DNA from: Thermoleophilia bacterium
GTDB taxonomy: Bacteria > Actinomycetota > Thermoleophilia > Gaiellales > SKUG01
NCBI GenBank assembly: GCA_025964405.1
Contig: JAOPYW010000013.1
Coordinates: 1 to 7,598 of the forward strand
Length of the DNA: 7,598 bases
Direction of reading: 5' to 3'
The position numbers and the translations under genes are program-made. This document shows, piece after piece, positions 6,374 to 7,598 of the stretch (positions are counted from its first letter, which is position 1; each line of letters starts with the position of its first letter). The notes under the pieces are model-generated. The model saw nothing but the letters and a program-made list of their open reading frames with translations. It ran no database searches and had not been told where the DNA came from.

Positions 6374-7598
6374 CTACCTGCAGACCCGAGCGACCCGGCC
6401 GCAGACCGGGGTGCGAGGCACGATCGACGTCGCGCGCTCCTGCACACCCCACAGCATCGAGCCCAGCGCGAAGGTCGTGGATCCACCACCGTTGGACACG
6501 CGGAAGGTGTACTTCCTGGGCCCGGTGCCGCGCGTCGGCGCGTAGGTCACCTCCGGCACCTTCACCGAGTGGCTCGTCGACGCGTTGCCGTACGACTCGA
6601 GCAGCGCCCCGCTCCGCGGATCGACGACGACGCTCAGCACGAACCGGCGATATTCGCGATGGGCCTCGACCTGCCAGCTCTCGGTGCTCGTCGTGTCGGG
6701 CAGGCCGGTCACACCGGCGGCGCGTGCCTCGGCGACGAGCTGGGGGGCGGTCACCGTGCGTGCCGGAACCCTGCGGTCGTGGATGAGGTCGAAGGTCACG
6801 CGTGTGCCGGGTCGCTGGGTGTGGTCACGCGTTCTGGGCGTCACGCGCGCCCCCGGCTGGGCAGCGAGCCAGTGGAACACTGCCGTCCGCTGTCGATCGG
6901 ACATCGGCGCACTGGTCAGGAGTGCGACGGCGGTGTAGAGCCGCTCCTCCTGACGCCGGGTCGCGGCAGTCTCGCCGTTCGCACCTGTGGGAAGGGCGAA
7001 CGAAGGTGCACCGAGTCGATCCGGGCTCCCCACGAGGTCGGCGACACCTGCGGCGAGCGGTGCACCCGCCGCCGGGAGCGCCGCGAGCTGGCGGTACGTC
7101 GCGCCCCAGATGCTCCGCTGTCGGGCCGCGGCCGACTGCGAGCCACCGAGCCGTCCGTCGTAGCTCTTCTCGTACTCGGGCTTGGTTCGCACCCACGCGC
7201 GCTGGAAGGCCGCGCCGCCTGCGGGCCAGGCCAACACGTTCACCGAGTTGGCGTACATTAGGCTCTCGGCCCGTGTCGTGCCCGGCTGGAGCGTACCGCC
7301 GCTGCTGATGCCGCCGATGTTGCCCTGCTCGTCACGCGAGACCATCGGGGAATACTTCAGCGTCGGAGTCCCGTTCGACATCAACATCCGCCCGTGGGCG
7401 CTGGAATCGAACCACGTCTCGAAGGAGCTGGGCACGGATTCACGACCGAAGAACAGCTTCGGAGCGCCGGGACGGTTCTTGAGCTTGGGGTCGAAGGTCG
7501 TCGCGTAGGTGTGGAAGTACTCGCCCCGTGCGAGCGGCGCCGGCCCGGCGGCGTAGGTGGTCGCGTGGGCCGAGGTCGCGGCGAGGGCGACGCTGGCT
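6374..7598 (-). CDS. exported CU044_5270-type protein (5' end outside window)
   Basis: The frame runs from the right edge to a TAG at 6374, giving 407 visible residues. The visible part begins ASVALAATSAHA, which looks like the end of a signal peptide or membrane anchor, so the true start lies beyond the window. The in-frame GTG at 7435 is internal, because 54 protein-like codons precede it. Segments typical of the actinobacterial CU044_5270 family follow in order. LARGEYFHTYATTFDP comes near the start and the aromatic EKSYDGRLGG segment comes next. RLYTAVALLTSAPMSDRQR leads into FHWLAAQPGARV. Near the end are RRFVLSVVVDPRSGALLESY and a conserved-looking C-terminus. In other actinobacteria I recall such genes beside ECF sigma-factor genes, suggesting an envelope-sensing or anti-sigma-like role. 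That neighbour would lie off the right edge. The function is unproven. It converges on the SDR gene, leaving 9 bases between the stops. Confidence 0.82.
   Translation of the reverse strand, partial: ASVALAATSAHATTYAAGPAPLARGEYFHTYATTFDPKLKNRPGAPKLFFGRESVPSSFETWFDSSAHGRMLMSNGTPTLKYSPMVSRDEQGNIGGISSGGTLQPGTTRAESLMYANSVNVLAWPAGGAAFQRAWVRTKPEYEKSYDGRLGGSQSAAARQRSIWGATYRQLAALPAAGAPLAAGVADLVGSPDRLGAPSFALPTGANGETAATRRQEERLYTAVALLTSAPMSDRQRTAVFHWLAAQPGARVTPRTRDHTQRPGTRVTFDLIHDRRVPARTVTAPQLVAEARAAGVTGLPDTTSTESWQVEAHREYRRFVLSVVVDPRSGALLESYGNASTSHSVKVPEVTYAPTRGTGPRKYTFRVSNGGGSTTFALGSMLWGVQERATSIVPRTPVCGRVARVCR

Noticed and set aside
7433..7435. GTG at 7435 as start of the right-hand exported protein
   Set aside because: The frame stays open to the window edge, and the 54 codons before it give a signal-peptide end and the family's early segment. 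The GTG is internal.

Overview
The window is GC-rich DNA (about 70% G+C by eye) with strong third-position G/C bias, typical of an actinobacterium. The protein families fit this: a DUF2207 membrane protein, an exported CU044_5270-type protein and an SDR-DUF2867 fusion. A Thermoleophilia/Solirubrobacterales-like source is possible, but that is a guess. I see no mobile element, phage gene, CRISPR array or rRNA. It reads as ordinary chromosome.

Layout from left to right. (1) Positions 1-1441, minus strand: the N-terminal 480 codons of a DUF2207 membrane protein, cut by the left window edge. (2) 1442-1774: the only long non-coding stretch, rich in potential stem-loops. (3) 1775-1848, plus strand: a complete tRNA-Pro(UGG). 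(4) 4823 down to 1870, minus strand: three co-directional genes, likely an operon. In transcription order they are a small two-helix membrane protein, an M29 metallo-aminopeptidase and an exported protein of probable LolA/RseB-like fold. (5) 4871-6364, plus strand: an SDR-type NAD(P)-binding protein with a C-terminal DUF2867 domain, divergent from the operon across 47 bases. (6) 6374 to the right edge, minus strand: an exported CU044_5270-type protein missing its extreme N-terminus, convergent with the SDR gene across 9 bases.

The genes do not form an obvious single pathway. The M29 enzyme is a cytosolic peptidase that trims N-terminal residues. The SDR-DUF2867 protein is a predicted oxidoreductase or nucleotide-binding protein of unknown substrate. 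Two exported proteins look like lipoprotein-carrier or anti-sigma-sensor type beta folds. The most unusual feature is the tRNA-Pro locus. It sits head-on against the end of the three-gene cluster with a 21-base gap. It is preceded by a run of three GC hairpins and by a possible alternative-pairing element upstream of the DUF2207 gene. I found no convincing undescribed system. The findings are modest and mostly concern RNA structure, start-site choice and gene arrangement.
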